This document shows, one piece after another, positions 42,353 to 51,328 of a DNA stretch of 64,000 nucleotides (the first letter of the stretch is position 1; every line of letters begins with the position of its first letter). A program made the position numbers and the translations under genes. The DNA is taken from assembly GCF_032878875.1 (NCBI RefSeq), contig NZ_CP118157.1, forward strand, positions 2,480,001 through 2,544,000. Direction: 5' to 3'. The DNA comes from Microbacterium sp. AB (GTDB lineage Bacteria; Actinomycetota; Actinomycetes; Actinomycetales; Microbacteriaceae). The notes beneath the pieces are model-generated. The model ran no database searches. It saw only the letters and a list, made by a program, of their open reading frames with translations, and was not told the origin of the DNA.

Positions 42353-43324
42353 CTACTCCGCGGCGACGGCGTGCTGCGTGCCGAGGATGTCCACGACGAA
42401 GACGAGGGTCTCGTCGTAGAGCTCGTTCTCCTCCTGGCCCTCGACGCCGTAGCCCTCGGCCGGCGGGATCACCGCGAGCACCTGGGAGCCGACGGTCTGC
42501 CCCTCGAGCGCCTTCTGGAATCCCTCGACGACGCCCGCGGTGGAGAACTGCGCGGGGGTTCCGGCGTCCCAGCTGGAGTCGAAGACCGTTCCGTCCGACA
42601 GCTTGACGCCCGTGTACTGCACGAGCACGTTGTCGCCCGACTCCACGGTCGTGCCGTCGCCGAGCTTGAGGGTCTCGAGCTCGGTCGTCTCGGGGGCGGT
42701 CGCGCCGTCCGGGATCGTCACCGTTGGGGCGCCGTCCTCGGCGAGCTCGACCGTCGGCAGGCCCTCGACGGGCTCCTGCGGCTCGCCCCACGCGGCCGTC
42801 GGGTTCTCGCTCAGGACGTCGAAGACGTAGACCTGCGCCGTGAGCTCGGCGCCGGTGGTGGAGTCGGTCGTCGCGGGGAACCCCAGGACGAAGCGCGAGC
42901 CGATCGAGGCGCAGCCGATGTAGGGGCCGAGCGACTCAGGGGCCACCGAGCTGGGCAGCAGCTCGCCCTCGTCGTAGCCGAGCTGGCCGAGCTCCTCGCC
43001 GGACGCGGCGTCGTACGCCGTCATCGCGTAGTTGATGTAGTCGCCGGACTCGATCGGGTCGCCCTCCCCCTCCGAGATCTGCAGGCTCTGGAGCTCGGGC
43101 ACCTCCAGCGGTGCGTCGAACGTGGCGGTCGACGGCTCTCCGACCTCTCCGTCGACGGTCACGGACTCGACCGCGTCTCCCGAGGGGGACACGGCGTCGC
43201 ACAGGTCCGCGGGCGCGGCGGTGGCCTCCGTGTCCGTCTCGGCGTCGCCGGACGACGTGCAGCCCGCGAGGGCGAGCGCCGCGACGGCGACGGTGGACAT
43301 CAGGCCAAGGGAGCGGAAGCGCAC
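42353..43324 (-). CDS. FKBP-type peptidyl-prolyl isomerase lipoprotein
   Basis: The 323-residue exported lipoprotein has lipobox LAGC (Cys22) and two FKBP-like modules. The C-terminal one (about residues 235-320) is canonical: [53 protein letters not shown] (given as family blocks). The N-terminal module (about 85-180) is divergent ([28 protein letters not shown]) and lacks several active-site aromatics. It probably helps proline isomerisation of secreted proteins. GTG start with GAGG 5 bases upstream. dxr follows closely, an association seen in Microbacteriaceae. Confidence 0.88.
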   Translation of the reverse strand: MRFRSLGLMSTVAVAALALAGCTSSGDAETDTEATAAPADLCDAVSPSGDAVESVTVDGEVGEPSTATFDAPLEVPELQSLQISEGEGDPIESGDYINYAMTAYDAASGEELGQLGYDEGELLPSSVAPESLGPYIGCASIGSRFVLGFPATTDSTTGAELTAQVYVFDVLSENPTAAWGEPQEPVEGLPTVELAEDGAPTVTIPDGATAPETTELETLKLGDGTTVESGDNVLVQYTGVKLSDGTVFDSSWDAGTPAQFSTAGVVEGFQKALEGQTVGSQVLAVIPPAEGYGVEGQEENELYDETLVFVVDILGTQHAVAAE

Positions 43325-43429
43325 GGGAACCTCAATCGTCGGGGATTCCCCTCATCCTCCCCGATCTCGCCTCCGGAAGGGCTGAACGCGCCAGCGAACG
43401 GGGATTCCCGGCGCGGCATACGGCCGCAG

Positions 43430-43435
43430 TACGCT
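43430..43435 (+). promoter_or_regulatory. putative -10 box (TACGCT) of plsC
   Basis: TACGCT is followed by the 6-base spacer GGAGGG and the ATG at 43442; the spacer could double as a very close ribosome-binding site. Confidence 0.45.
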
Positions 43436-43441
43436 GGAGGG

Positions 43442-44215
43442 ATGACCGACGACGTGCAGGCGCAGTCCGCCGAGCCCGGCGACGCCCCCGTCCGGCCCAG
43501 CTGGGTCTACACGCTGGGTCGCGTCGTGCTCGCGCCTCTCGCCCGGACCGTCTACCGTCCGAAGATGGAGGGCCGCGAGAACATCCCGCCGAAGGGGGCG
43601 GTGATCTTCGCGAGCAACCACCTCTCGTTCATCGACTCGATCGTCATCCCGATCGCCGCGGCTCCGCGTCCCGTCCACTTCCTCGCGAAGTCCGACTACT
43701 TCACGGGCAGGGGTCTCAAGGGCTGGTTCTCGCGGACCTTCTTCACCGCCGTCGGCGCCATCCCCGTGGACCGGGGCGCCGGCCAGGCCGCGCTCGACGC
43801 GCTCGACCGGCAGCGGGAGATCCTCGACACGGGAGCGGCCGTCGCGCTGCATCCTGAGGGGACGCGCTCCCGCGACGGCCGGCTCTACAAGGGACGCACG
43901 GGCGTCGCCTACCTCGCGCTCGAGACGGGAGCGCCCGTCGTCCCGATCGGCCTCATCGGCACCGATCGCGTGATGCCCGTCGGCGCCAAGATGCCGTCGC
44001 TCACGGAGCGCGTCACAGTGCGGTTCGGCGAGCCGCTCGATCTGTCCGTGCACGGTCCCGCCTCCTCCGGCAAGGCGCGGCGCGCGGCCACGGACGAGAT
44101 CATGACCGCCATCCACGCGCTCTCGGAGCAGGAGCTCGCCGGCGTCTACAACGAGCTCCCGGCGAGCAACACGCTGGAGAAGATCAGGCGAGCGCTGCCG
44201 CACGAGCGCCGCTAG
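43442..44215 (+). CDS. plsC: 1-acyl-sn-glycerol-3-phosphate acyltransferase (PlsC family)
   Basis: The 257-residue membrane-associated enzyme acylates lysophosphatidic acid or another lysophospholipid. The family boxes are all present: NH60xxxxD65 (SNHLSFID), the LAKSDYF and GAIPVDRG region, HPEGTRS at 137-143 and VVPIGL(I)G near 170. It has no clear multi-helix anchor, only an amphipathic N-terminus. The frame open upstream to 41465 is a shadow of dxr and FKBP; ATG 43442 is chosen from the TACGCT box 6 bases upstream and the homologous start. It converges on the OsmC gene with 3 bases between. Confidence 0.92.
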   Translation: MTDDVQAQSAEPGDAPVRPSWVYTLGRVVLAPLARTVYRPKMEGRENIPPKGAVIFASNHLSFIDSIVIPIAAAPRPVHFLAKSDYFTGRGLKGWFSRTFFTAVGAIPVDRGAGQAALDALDRQREILDTGAAVALHPEGTRSRDGRLYKGRTGVAYLALETGAPVVPIGLIGTDRVMPVGAKMPSLTERVTVRFGEPLDLSVHGPASSGKARRAATDEIMTAIHALSEQELAGVYNELPASNTLEKIRRALPHERR

Positions 44216-44218
44216 GGG

Positions 44219-44686
44219 TCAGCCGGCCTCGACGACCGCCTCGTGCCGGACGGGGAAGCTCACCGAGCTCGCGATGAAGCACCATTCGTGCGCGTCGTCG
44301 TGCGCGGCGACGGCCGCGTCGATCATCGACGCGTCGGAGACGGTCACGCGCGGGCGCAGGGTGACGGACTCGAACCGCCCGCCGTTGCCCTCCTGGCGCA
44401 TCGTGCCGACGGCGTCGTCGACGTACGACGTGACGATCACGCCGCGCCCGACGCAGGCATGGAGGTACGACAGCAGATGGCACTCCGACAGCGAGGCGAG
44501 CAGGAGATCCTCCGGGTTCCACCGCGTCCCGTCCCCGCGGAACGGGGTGTCGGCCGAGGCGAGCAGCTCCGGCTTACCGTCGACGCGGATGGTGACGGCG
44601 CGGTCGTAGTCGCGGTAGCCGGACGTGCCGGTGCCGCGGTCGCCCGTCCAGGTGGTCGTGAGCGCATAGTGGTGTTCGCCGGGCAT
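44219..44686 (-). CDS. OsmC-family peroxiredoxin-like protein
   Basis: The 155-residue protein belongs to the OsmC/Ohr fold. It reads WTGDRGTGTSGYRDYDRAV at the N-terminus, TRWNPEDLLLASLSECHLLSYLHAC with Cys69 and Cys78, and a third Cys at 136 (EWCFIASS). In OsmC/Ohr the two redox cysteines are in the central helix and in a C-terminal position near CFIA; Cys69 and Cys136 fit these. It probably reduces organic hydroperoxides. The CAGGAT 6 bases before the ATG is a weak version of the leaderless box. Confidence 0.88.
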   Translation of the reverse strand: MPGEHHYALTTTWTGDRGTGTSGYRDYDRAVTIRVDGKPELLASADTPFRGDGTRWNPEDLLLASLSECHLLSYLHACVGRGVIVTSYVDDAVGTMRQEGNGGRFESVTLRPRVTVSDASMIDAAVAAHDDAHEWCFIASSVSFPVRHEAVVEAG

Positions 44687-44741
44687 GACCCCATCCTGGC
44701 ACCCCGCGGGGCGGCCGGCGTCGCCCGGAACGTCGCTTCGT

Positions 44742-44747
44742 TAGGGT
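44742..44747 (+). promoter_or_regulatory. putative -10 box (TAGGGT) of the asparaginase gene
   Basis: TAGGGT followed by 6 bases and the GTG at 44754; no ribosome-binding site. Confidence 0.45.
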
Positions 44748-44753
44748 TGTCTG

Positions 44754-45749
44754 GTGAGTGCTGAGACCTTCGCCGCCCAGGACGCCGCCGAGCTCGCCGT
44801 CGTCGAGCGCGGCGGCTTCGTCGAGTCCCGCCATGCCGGAGCGGCCGTGGTGCTCCGTCCGGACGGAGAGGTCGCCGCGATCGTCGGCCGCCCGGAGGCG
44901 CTCGTGCTGCCGCGCTCCGCGCTCAAGCCCCTGCAGGCGATCGGATCGGTCACGGCGGGCGCCTCGCTCGAGGGCGAGCGGCTCGCCCTCTCGACGGCGA
45001 GCCACACGGGGACGGATCGGCACGCCGCGGTCGTCCGCGACATGCTCGGCTCGGTCGGGCTCAGCGAGGACGCGCTCGGCTGCCCGGCACAGTGGCCGAG
45101 CGACTCCGCCACGCGCGACGCGATGGTGCGCGACCGCTTCGAGCCCTCGCGCGTCCGGATGAACTGCTCGGGCAAGCATGCGGCGATGCTCGTCGCCTGC
45201 GTCGCCGCCGGATGGCCAGTCGACGGCTACCTCGACGTCGCGCATCCGCTGCAGGTGCACATCCGCGAGGTCGTCGAGCGGCTGGCGGGCGAGCGCGTCG
45301 CCGCGACCGTGATCGACGGCTGCGGTGCGCCCGTGCACGCGCTGACCCTCTCGGGCCTCGCCCGCGCGATCCACCGCGTCGGCAGCTCCTCCGAGCGCTC
45401 GCCCTTCGCCATGCATCGCGTGGCCGGCGCCCTCGTGCGCGCCGTGCGCGAGCACCCGTGGGCCGTGGACGGACCGGGCCGTCCGGACACGATCGCCGTC
45501 GAGCGGTTCGGCGTCTACGCGAAGTACGGCGCGGAGGGCGTGCAGACGATGGTCGCCCCCGACGGCACGACCGTCGCCCTCAAGGTCCTCGACGGATCGA
45601 CGCGCGCGGGCGTCCTCGTGGCGCTGACGCTCCTGGCACGCGCGGGGGCGCTCTCGGCGGACGCCGTCGACGCCTTCGCGCGCACGCATCCGCTCTTCGA
45701 GGTCCAGGGCGGGGGCGTCGAGGTCGGGCGCATCCGCGCGAGCGTCTGA
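44754..45749 (+). CDS. L-asparaginase, Rhizobium-type (class 3, PF06089-like)
   Basis: The 331-residue enzyme hydrolyses asparagine to aspartate and ammonia. It is not of the common type I/II fold but of the serine-beta-lactamase-like R. etli group. Its motifs are Ser55-x-x-Lys58 (PRSALKPLQ), STASHTGTDRH near 80-90, and MNCSGKHAAM with Cys138 and Lys141, which match the Cys-x2-Lys zinc-binding pair of that group; a second Cys is in DGCGAP. No signal peptide is seen, so it is cytosolic. It converges on the FtsK-like gene with 6 bases between stops. GTG start. Confidence 0.88.
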   Translation: MSAETFAAQDAAELAVVERGGFVESRHAGAAVVLRPDGEVAAIVGRPEALVLPRSALKPLQAIGSVTAGASLEGERLALSTASHTGTDRHAAVVRDMLGSVGLSEDALGCPAQWPSDSATRDAMVRDRFEPSRVRMNCSGKHAAMLVACVAAGWPVDGYLDVAHPLQVHIREVVERLAGERVAATVIDGCGAPVHALTLSGLARAIHRVGSSSERSPFAMHRVAGALVRAVREHPWAVDGPGRPDTIAVERFGVYAKYGAEGVQTMVAPDGTTVALKVLDGSTRAGVLVALTLLARAGALSADAVDAFARTHPLFEVQGGGVEVGRIRASV

Positions 45750-45755
45750 ACGGGC

Positions 45756-48560
45756 TCACGGCAGCACGATCCGCTCCGGGGGCCGTCCGTCGGCGAGGAG
45801 CCACGCCCGGGACGCGCGCGTCCGCGCATAGGGCGGGAGCTCCCGCTCCCCGGTGACGGCGCGCAGCTCCGCCGCGCACTCGGCGCCGACCACGATCGGC
45901 AGTCTCGCGCGGGCCTCCTGCAGCAGGCCCCATTGCCGCTGCCACGACTCGGGGTCGCCCGCGACGACGACGGGATGCGCGCCGGCCTCGGCGAGCCGGC
46001 CGAGAGGAATGCCCGTCGCGATCTCGTCCACGAGCACGATGCGGACGTCCGCGCCCCATCCCTCGGCGAGCGCGACACGCCGCCGATGGGGCGCGCGCAC
46101 GACGAGCGCCGTCATCTCGGCCGTCGGGCGCCACGGACGCGGCTCGGGAGACCGCTGCCGATCGGCCGGCGCGGACGCCGCGTCCGGAGCGAGCGCGAAC
46201 TGCACCTCGCCGCCGTCGAGGACGCCGCGGCCCGGCGGTCGGCCCGGGACGAAGCTCGCGCCGTCGCCGCCGGCCGCGGCATGCTCCGCGCGGGTGGCGA
46301 GGGCGAGGAGCGCCCGGCGCGGCAGCGGATCGATGATGCGCGAGACCGCTCCCGTGATGCGGGCCGTCGTGAGGAGCACGGTCATCCGCAGCTCGCCTGC
46401 GTCCCGGACGAGGCCCTCCAGCCGCTCTGCGACGATCTGCGCGTAGTCGTGCGGGTAGCGCCCGAGCAGCGCGTCCACGTCGTCGACGACGAGCAGGCGC
46501 GCAGGCTCGCTCTCCGCACGCGCGACGGCGTCCCACGCCCCTTCCGCGTCGCGCGGCACGACGAGCGCATCGGGCGTCTGCGACGCGACGAGGCGCACGA
46601 TGCCCGTCTTGCCGCTGCCTCCCCCGCCGATCACGACGAGCCCCCTGTCGACGCCGGGACGCAGCAGCACGACCGGCTGCCGCTGCCGCTCCGGGTCGTC
46701 GGCGACGCCGAGGATCACGGCGTCGCCGTCCGCCCCCTCGTCACGGGCCCGCGCGAGCGCCGCGTCGAAGCCGATCGCGGACGGAAGGGGAGGCAGCCAG
46801 GGACCGGATGCACGCGTCCGCGCCCCCGTCGCGGCGATCGCCGCGAGATCCGGCGCCGTGGTGAGCGCGATGCGCGTGAGCTGCGGGGCTACGTCCGCCG
46901 CCCTGCGGACGTAGGCCAGGCCTCTCGCCGCCTCTCCCCCGGACAGCTCGGCCGCCTCGTCGGAGCCGATGACGCCGCGGCTCTCGGCCCGCTCGGCGAC
47001 GCGCAGCGCGATCCGCAACGGGCAGTTCGCGACGAGGGCGTCGCGCAGCACGCCGCTGGAACGCTGTGTGCCGAGCACGAGGTGCATCCCGAGCGCACGG
47101 CCGCGCGCGGCGACGTCGGAGAAGACGGCGTGGAGATCGGGGTGCTCCTGCAGCATCGCCGCGAACTCGTCGACGAAGATCACCAGACGGGGCAGCCCCA
47201 CCCCCGGGTCTGAGACGTCGCGGGCTCCGGCGCCCGCGATCCGCGCCTCGCGCCGCCGGAGCTCCGCGCGCAGGCTCTCGACGGCGCGACGCGACGCGGC
47301 CCCGTCGAGGTCGGTGATGACCCCCGTCACGTGCGGCAGGTGCGCGAGCGGCTCGAACGCGGTGCCTCCCTTGAAGTCGGCGAGGAGGAGCACGACGCGA
47401 TCGGGGGTGTACGTCCGCGCGAGCGACGCGACCCAGGTCGTGAGGAGCTCGCTCTTGCCGGCGCCCGTGGTGCCGACCACGACCGCGTGCGGACCGTCTG
47501 CGACGATGTCGACCACGGCCGGGGACCCTCCCGACGCGCCGATGACGACCGGCAGCCGCGCGCCTCCGGCAGCCGCGGCGACCGGCTCGAGCGCGCCCAG
47601 GGTGACCTGCGGGTCGGGAGCGTCTCGTCCGTCCGCCCCGCTCCTCTCGGCCAGCGCGTCGGCCGCGGCCCCGGCCTGCGCCGCCGACACCGCCTCGAGC
47701 GCGAGGGAGCGCGTCTGCGTGCCCCGCAGCAGCCGGCCGCGGAGCGGCCCGTCGACCTCGATGATCGCCCCGCAGGCGTCCGGGACGACGCCGTCGGCGT
47801 CCGTCGCCGCGATGACGGTGCCGGCGCGGACACGCGTCGCGGCCGCGTCGACGGCGAACGCGACACGATGCACGCCGTCGGGAGCGTCGGCGCGCCGATG
47901 CGGCAGCCGGGCGGCCCAGTCCTCGTCCTCCGGAGCGGCGACCACCGCCAGCGCGGCCGGCGGCGACCTCAGGCAGAGCTGGAGGAGAAGCGCCCGTGCG
48001 ACCGCCCGCGCGGTCACCCTGTCGCCGCGCACGCAGACGCCCTCGTCGAGGGCGATCGTGACGGGAGCGTCCGCGAGCACGCTCGCCCGCGCCCGCAGGC
48101 CGTCCGCCCGCTCCCCCTCGCCTCCGGTCACGCGGACACGGCTTCCGACGTCGCCGCGGCCCACGACCAGCTCGTCCGCCGGCACGCGCCAGACCCGGCG
48201 CTCGTCCGCCAGCAGCGCACCCGCGTCGACGTCGCGCCGCAGCAGCTCGGCGCGTTCGCGCTCGTGCCGGCGCGCGACCTCCTGCTCGACGCGCGCGCAC
48301 GCCTCGGCGTGCTCCGCATCCGCCCTGCGCTTCTCGCGCCGCGAGCCGCGACGCCCGTCGACGATCGACGCGACCGCCATGAGCGGCCCGAGGGCGGCGA
48401 AGCACAGCGACAGGATCGACCCCGTGACGAGCCACATCGCGACCCCGCCGACGACGGGCACGATCGCCGCGAGCAACGGCCACGGCGCGCGCCGGGGAGG
48501 AGGCGCCGGCGCGGGCAGGGACAGCGGCTCGTCGATACGGGGGTCGAGGGGACTCGTCAT
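45756..48560 (-). CDS. FtsK/EccC-type membrane ATPase, possible type VII secretion motor
   Basis: The 934-residue protein has two N-terminal membrane helices (about residues 27-66), a charged coiled-coil stretch (about 72-112), then ATPase modules. The first complete one has GTTGAGKSE at about 362, LLLADFKGGTAFEPL (the EssC/EccC hallmark) and Walker B FVDEFAAML at about 462; a second has GGGGSGKT at about 648 and LLVVDDVDALL. A third, at the C-terminus, is degenerate. This layout fits the EccC/EssC motor of type VII secretion rather than cell-division FtsK. No WXG100, EccB or EccD gene is nearby, so its partners are unknown. A PP2C phosphatase gene lies upstream. Confidence 0.82.
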   Translation of the reverse strand: MTSPLDPRIDEPLSLPAPAPPPRRAPWPLLAAIVPVVGGVAMWLVTGSILSLCFAALGPLMAVASIVDGRRGSRREKRRADAEHAEACARVEQEVARRHERERAELLRRDVDAGALLADERRVWRVPADELVVGRGDVGSRVRVTGGEGERADGLRARASVLADAPVTIALDEGVCVRGDRVTARAVARALLLQLCLRSPPAALAVVAAPEDEDWAARLPHRRADAPDGVHRVAFAVDAAATRVRAGTVIAATDADGVVPDACGAIIEVDGPLRGRLLRGTQTRSLALEAVSAAQAGAAADALAERSGADGRDAPDPQVTLGALEPVAAAAGGARLPVVIGASGGSPAVVDIVADGPHAVVVGTTGAGKSELLTTWVASLARTYTPDRVVLLLADFKGGTAFEPLAHLPHVTGVITDLDGAASRRAVESLRAELRRREARIAGAGARDVSDPGVGLPRLVIFVDEFAAMLQEHPDLHAVFSDVAARGRALGMHLVLGTQRSSGVLRDALVANCPLRIALRVAERAESRGVIGSDEAAELSGGEAARGLAYVRRAADVAPQLTRIALTTAPDLAAIAATGARTRASGPWLPPLPSAIGFDAALARARDEGADGDAVILGVADDPERQRQPVVLLRPGVDRGLVVIGGGGSGKTGIVRLVASQTPDALVVPRDAEGAWDAVARAESEPARLLVVDDVDALLGRYPHDYAQIVAERLEGLVRDAGELRMTVLLTTARITGAVSRIIDPLPRRALLALATRAEHAAAGGDGASFVPGRPPGRGVLDGGEVQFALAPDAASAPADRQRSPEPRPWRPTAEMTALVVRAPHRRRVALAEGWGADVRIVLVDEIATGIPLGRLAEAGAHPVVVAGDPESWQRQWGLLQEARARLPIVVGAECAAELRAVTGERELPPYARTRASRAWLLADGRPPERIVLP

Positions 48561-48621
48561 CCCTCCATCCCAGCGGGCGGGAGCGGGCGCTGCGGCGGCG
48601 CGGCCGGATCTGTGGAGGGAT

Positions 48622-49470
48622 CTACGCGGGCTGCGGGCCTGGGGACGCGGCGTCGGCGCCCTCGACCACGGGAAGCTGCCGCGTCGCGGAGTCGGCTCCC
48701 GCCTCGGCGACGTCGACGACGATGATCGAGATGTTGTCCCGCCCGCCGTTCTCGATGGCGGCCTCGAGCATGGCGTCGATGGCGGCCGCCGGATCGGCGT
48801 TCTGACGGAGGAAGTGCAGGATGCCGAAGTCCGTGAGCTCCTTGGTGAGGCCGTCCGAGCAGATCACGAAGCGATCGCCCGCGCGCACGTCGATGCGCAC
48901 GTAGTCCGGGACGACGCTCTCGCTCGGCCCGACCGCACGCGTGATGACGTTGCCGTACGGGTGGTTCTCCGCCTCCTCCGGGCTCAGCCTCCCCGACGCC
49001 ACGAGCTCCTGCACGAGCGAATGATCGACGGTGACCTGCTCGAGGGCGTCGTCGCGGTCGATGTAGACGCGCGAGTCGCCGATGTTGAGGACGACCCACG
49101 CGTCCTCGTCCCCGGAGGCGTCGAGGTAGATCCCGGTCACCGTCGTCCCGGTGCCCTCGTCCGTCGTCTCGGGATGGTCGCCGATGTCGCCGACGGCGCG
49201 CAGCAGGGCCTCCTCGATGCCGTCAGGGGAGACGGCGCCGTGATCGACCATGGCCTGCAGCCGCTCCACCGTGCTGGCGCTCGCGATCTCGCCGCCGATG
49301 TGCCCGCCCATCCCGTCGGCGACGACGAACAGCGGGAACTGCGCGAGCACGGCGTCCTGGTTCACCTCTCGCTTGCGTCCGCGATCGGTGACCGCGGCCC
49401 ACGAGACGGTGACGTCGCCGCCGGACCTGCGCACGGTCCTCGTCTGCGTCGTCAGCGGTGCGTCTGGCAC
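48622..49470 (-). CDS. PP2C-family serine/threonine protein phosphatase
   Basis: The 282-residue phosphatase removes phosphate from Ser/Thr of proteins. Metal-binding motifs are visible: NQD at 37-39, VVADGMGGH around 50-57, GDSRVY, ICSDGL and GRDNIS. The start is GTG 49470 with GGAGG 8 bases upstream; an open frame to 49524 adds 18 residues with no family match. No transmembrane helix is seen, unlike mycobacterial PstP. Its gene precedes the EccC-like ATPase gene and the two may be co-expressed; no kinase gene is in the window. Confidence 0.9.
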   Translation of the reverse strand: MPDAPLTTQTRTVRRSGGDVTVSWAAVTDRGRKREVNQDAVLAQFPLFVVADGMGGHIGGEIASASTVERLQAMVDHGAVSPDGIEEALLRAVGDIGDHPETTDEGTGTTVTGIYLDASGDEDAWVVLNIGDSRVYIDRDDALEQVTVDHSLVQELVASGRLSPEEAENHPYGNVITRAVGPSESVVPDYVRIDVRAGDRFVICSDGLTKELTDFGILHFLRQNADPAAAIDAMLEAAIENGGRDNISIIVVDVAEAGADSATRQLPVVEGADAASPGPQPA

Positions 49471-49615
49471 GTCAATCGCCTCCGGGGGTCGGGGGCGCTC
49501 GGCTGTGCGAGCGCGGATCATCACATCCTAGTCGAGGGGCGGACCCGATCGCCCGCCTCAGGCCGGGGAGGGCCGCACCGATCGGCGCGGACCTCCGCGG
49601 GAGGACGGCCGTCCG

Positions 49616-50413
49616 TCACGGCCGAGCGGGGGGCTGCTCGTCGGGAGCGTCGTCCTCGGCGGGCGGCTGCGACGGCGCGACGGGCGGAGCGGGAGGGGAG
49701 GGCGGCGCAGGCGGCGTCGTGGGAGTCTGCCCCGGAGGGGTGAAGGCCTGCGTCGGCGGCGCATAGCCGCCGGCGGGGGGCGGCGGGTACGCGCCGGGCG
49801 CGGGAGGCGGGTACGCGCCGGGCTGCTGTCCGTAGCCGGGCTGGGGGTAGCCGGGCTGCTGTCCGTAGCCGGGCTGCTGTCCGTAGCCGGGACGGACGGC
49901 CGCGCCCGGCTGGACGGGGACGCCGTCCCAGACGGTGCGGTCGCCGAGGAAGCCGTTGCCCGCCCAGCTCGCGGGAGGCACGTTCGGGTTCCAGCGCGAC
50001 CTGTCGAACGCGTTGATGCCCAGCCACACGAGCGCGAGGAAGAAGTAGAGGACGACCCAGGCGCCCTCCTTCTGGAGCTTGAGGCCGACACGGTACGCCG
50101 CGAGGAGCGACAGCACGCCGAGCGCGAGGCTGAAGAGGAAGCCGACCCCGATCCAGCTGAGAAGGAGCGTCCCGCCGAGCCCGTACAGCACCAGCCAGGG
50201 GCTCAGATCGCCGAGCTTGAAGAAGATCATCGTGCTGTAGACGGGCACCCACGCCCGCCATCTGCCCTGCACTCCCGCCTTGTCGAAGACCTTCATCGTG
50301 AACCACGACGTCACGACGTAGACGGCGATGCCCACGATCGGTCCGACGATCGCGACGAACGCGAGGAAGGCCACCACGGCGGCGTCGCCGGGATTGGGGC
50401 CGTAGATGTCCAT
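49616..50413 (-). CDS. DUF5684-like membrane protein with Pro/Gly/Gln-rich tail
   Basis: The 265-residue protein has about four membrane helices in the first 130 residues (about 12-38, 62-85, 86-108 and 119-135). A small WNPNVPPASWAGNGFL region follows. The last 110 residues are low-complexity, first GYGQQP repeats and then Pro/Ala-rich with acidic residues, probably cytoplasmic and flexible. Similar proteins are often annotated as large exoproteins or DUF5684 in Microbacterium; I recognise the family only by look, and no function is known. GGGGAG lies 5 bases before the ATG. Confidence 0.72.
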   Translation of the reverse strand: MDIYGPNPGDAAVVAFLAFVAIVGPIVGIAVYVVTSWFTMKVFDKAGVQGRWRAWVPVYSTMIFFKLGDLSPWLVLYGLGGTLLLSWIGVGFLFSLALGVLSLLAAYRVGLKLQKEGAWVVLYFFLALVWLGINAFDRSRWNPNVPPASWAGNGFLGDRTVWDGVPVQPGAAVRPGYGQQPGYGQQPGYPQPGYGQQPGAYPPPAPGAYPPPPAGGYAPPTQAFTPPGQTPTTPPAPPSPPAPPVAPSQPPAEDDAPDEQPPARP

Positions 50414-50480
50414 GGGTGCTCCCCTATCTGCGACCGGTCTCGGCCACACCCCCACGATGCCAGAGTGCACGCATGCCGCG

Positions 50481-51239
50481 CTACCGCCCGGCGACGAGCA
50501 GGATCTCGCCGCGTGCCGTCCCCGGACGCAGGTCCACGTCCGCCGAGGCCGCCCACTCGAGCAGGTCCTCCGCCGAGGCGGGACGAGGCCTGTCCGCGGC
50601 GAGGAGGCGCGCGAGCTCCCCCTTGGCCCTCTTGTTGAAGTGGTTGAGGGCGCGCACCGTGCCGTCGGCCTCCGCGGTGACGACGGAGACGTAGACCGAC
50701 TCGACGCCCGACGGCACGGGGCCCAGCTCGACGTAGGCCTTCGACCGCAGATCGACGACGAGACCGTCCGCCGCCTCGCGCAGCGCCTCGGTCGTCGCCG
50801 ACGCCCAGTGCCGCCGGAGAGGCGGCAGCCCCGGGAGCGAGGTGCCCGCGGCGAGCCGGTACGCGGGGACGGGGTCGCCCGCCCCCACCGGCCCGAACGG
50901 AGCCGTCTGGATGAGCGCATGGTCCGCGAGCCAGGCACGATCGCCCGCGGGCAGGGCGGACGCGCCGAGCGCGTCGTACAGCACCCCCGTGTACCGGTCC
51001 ATCGCCGGCATCGTCGCGGCACGCCTGAGCGCCGCGTTCACCGAGACCTCGCCGCGCTGCCGCTCGCTCAGCTTGAGCGCGCGTGCCGCCCGGTCCGCGT
51101 CGTCCGAGAGGCGGACGAGCGCCTCCACGGCCGTCTCGCGCAACGGACGCAGCGAGGGCAGCCGCAGCGTGGCGAGGTCCAGGGACGCGCCGTCGCCTCC
51201 CGGGCGCTTCGTCTCGGAGGGCGGGAGCAGGACGAGCAC
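50481..51239 (-). CDS. yaaA: YaaA family peroxide-stress protein (UPF0246)
   Basis: The 252-residue protein is of the YaaA family, in E. coli a peroxide-inducible protein that lowers intracellular free iron. The N-terminal LVLLPPSETK, the AMDRYTGVLYDALG region, the APFGPVGAGDPVPAYRL stretch and VRALNHFNKRAKGEL near 215 are characteristic. I chose GTG 51239, with GAAGGGG 6 bases upstream, giving the family start; the frame is open to 51272 without a good site. It lies downstream of the atp operon in the same direction. Confidence 0.85.
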   Translation of the reverse strand: MLVLLPPSETKRPGGDGASLDLATLRLPSLRPLRETAVEALVRLSDDADRAARALKLSERQRGEVSVNAALRRAATMPAMDRYTGVLYDALGASALPAGDRAWLADHALIQTAPFGPVGAGDPVPAYRLAAGTSLPGLPPLRRHWASATTEALREAADGLVVDLRSKAYVELGPVPSGVESVYVSVVTAEADGTVRALNHFNKRAKGELARLLAADRPRPASAEDLLEWAASADVDLRPGTARGEILLVAGR

Positions 51240-51328
51240 GGAGGACCCCTTCCGCGCACCCGCGGTGCGCACACGGACGTCGCCGGCCCCGGGATCGGCG
51301 GATCCCGGGGCCGGCGGAGCGACGTCTG

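Noticed and set aside
45756..48560. Cell-division FtsK
   Set aside because: It has only two N-terminal helices, no DNA-binding gamma domain, and more than one ATPase module.
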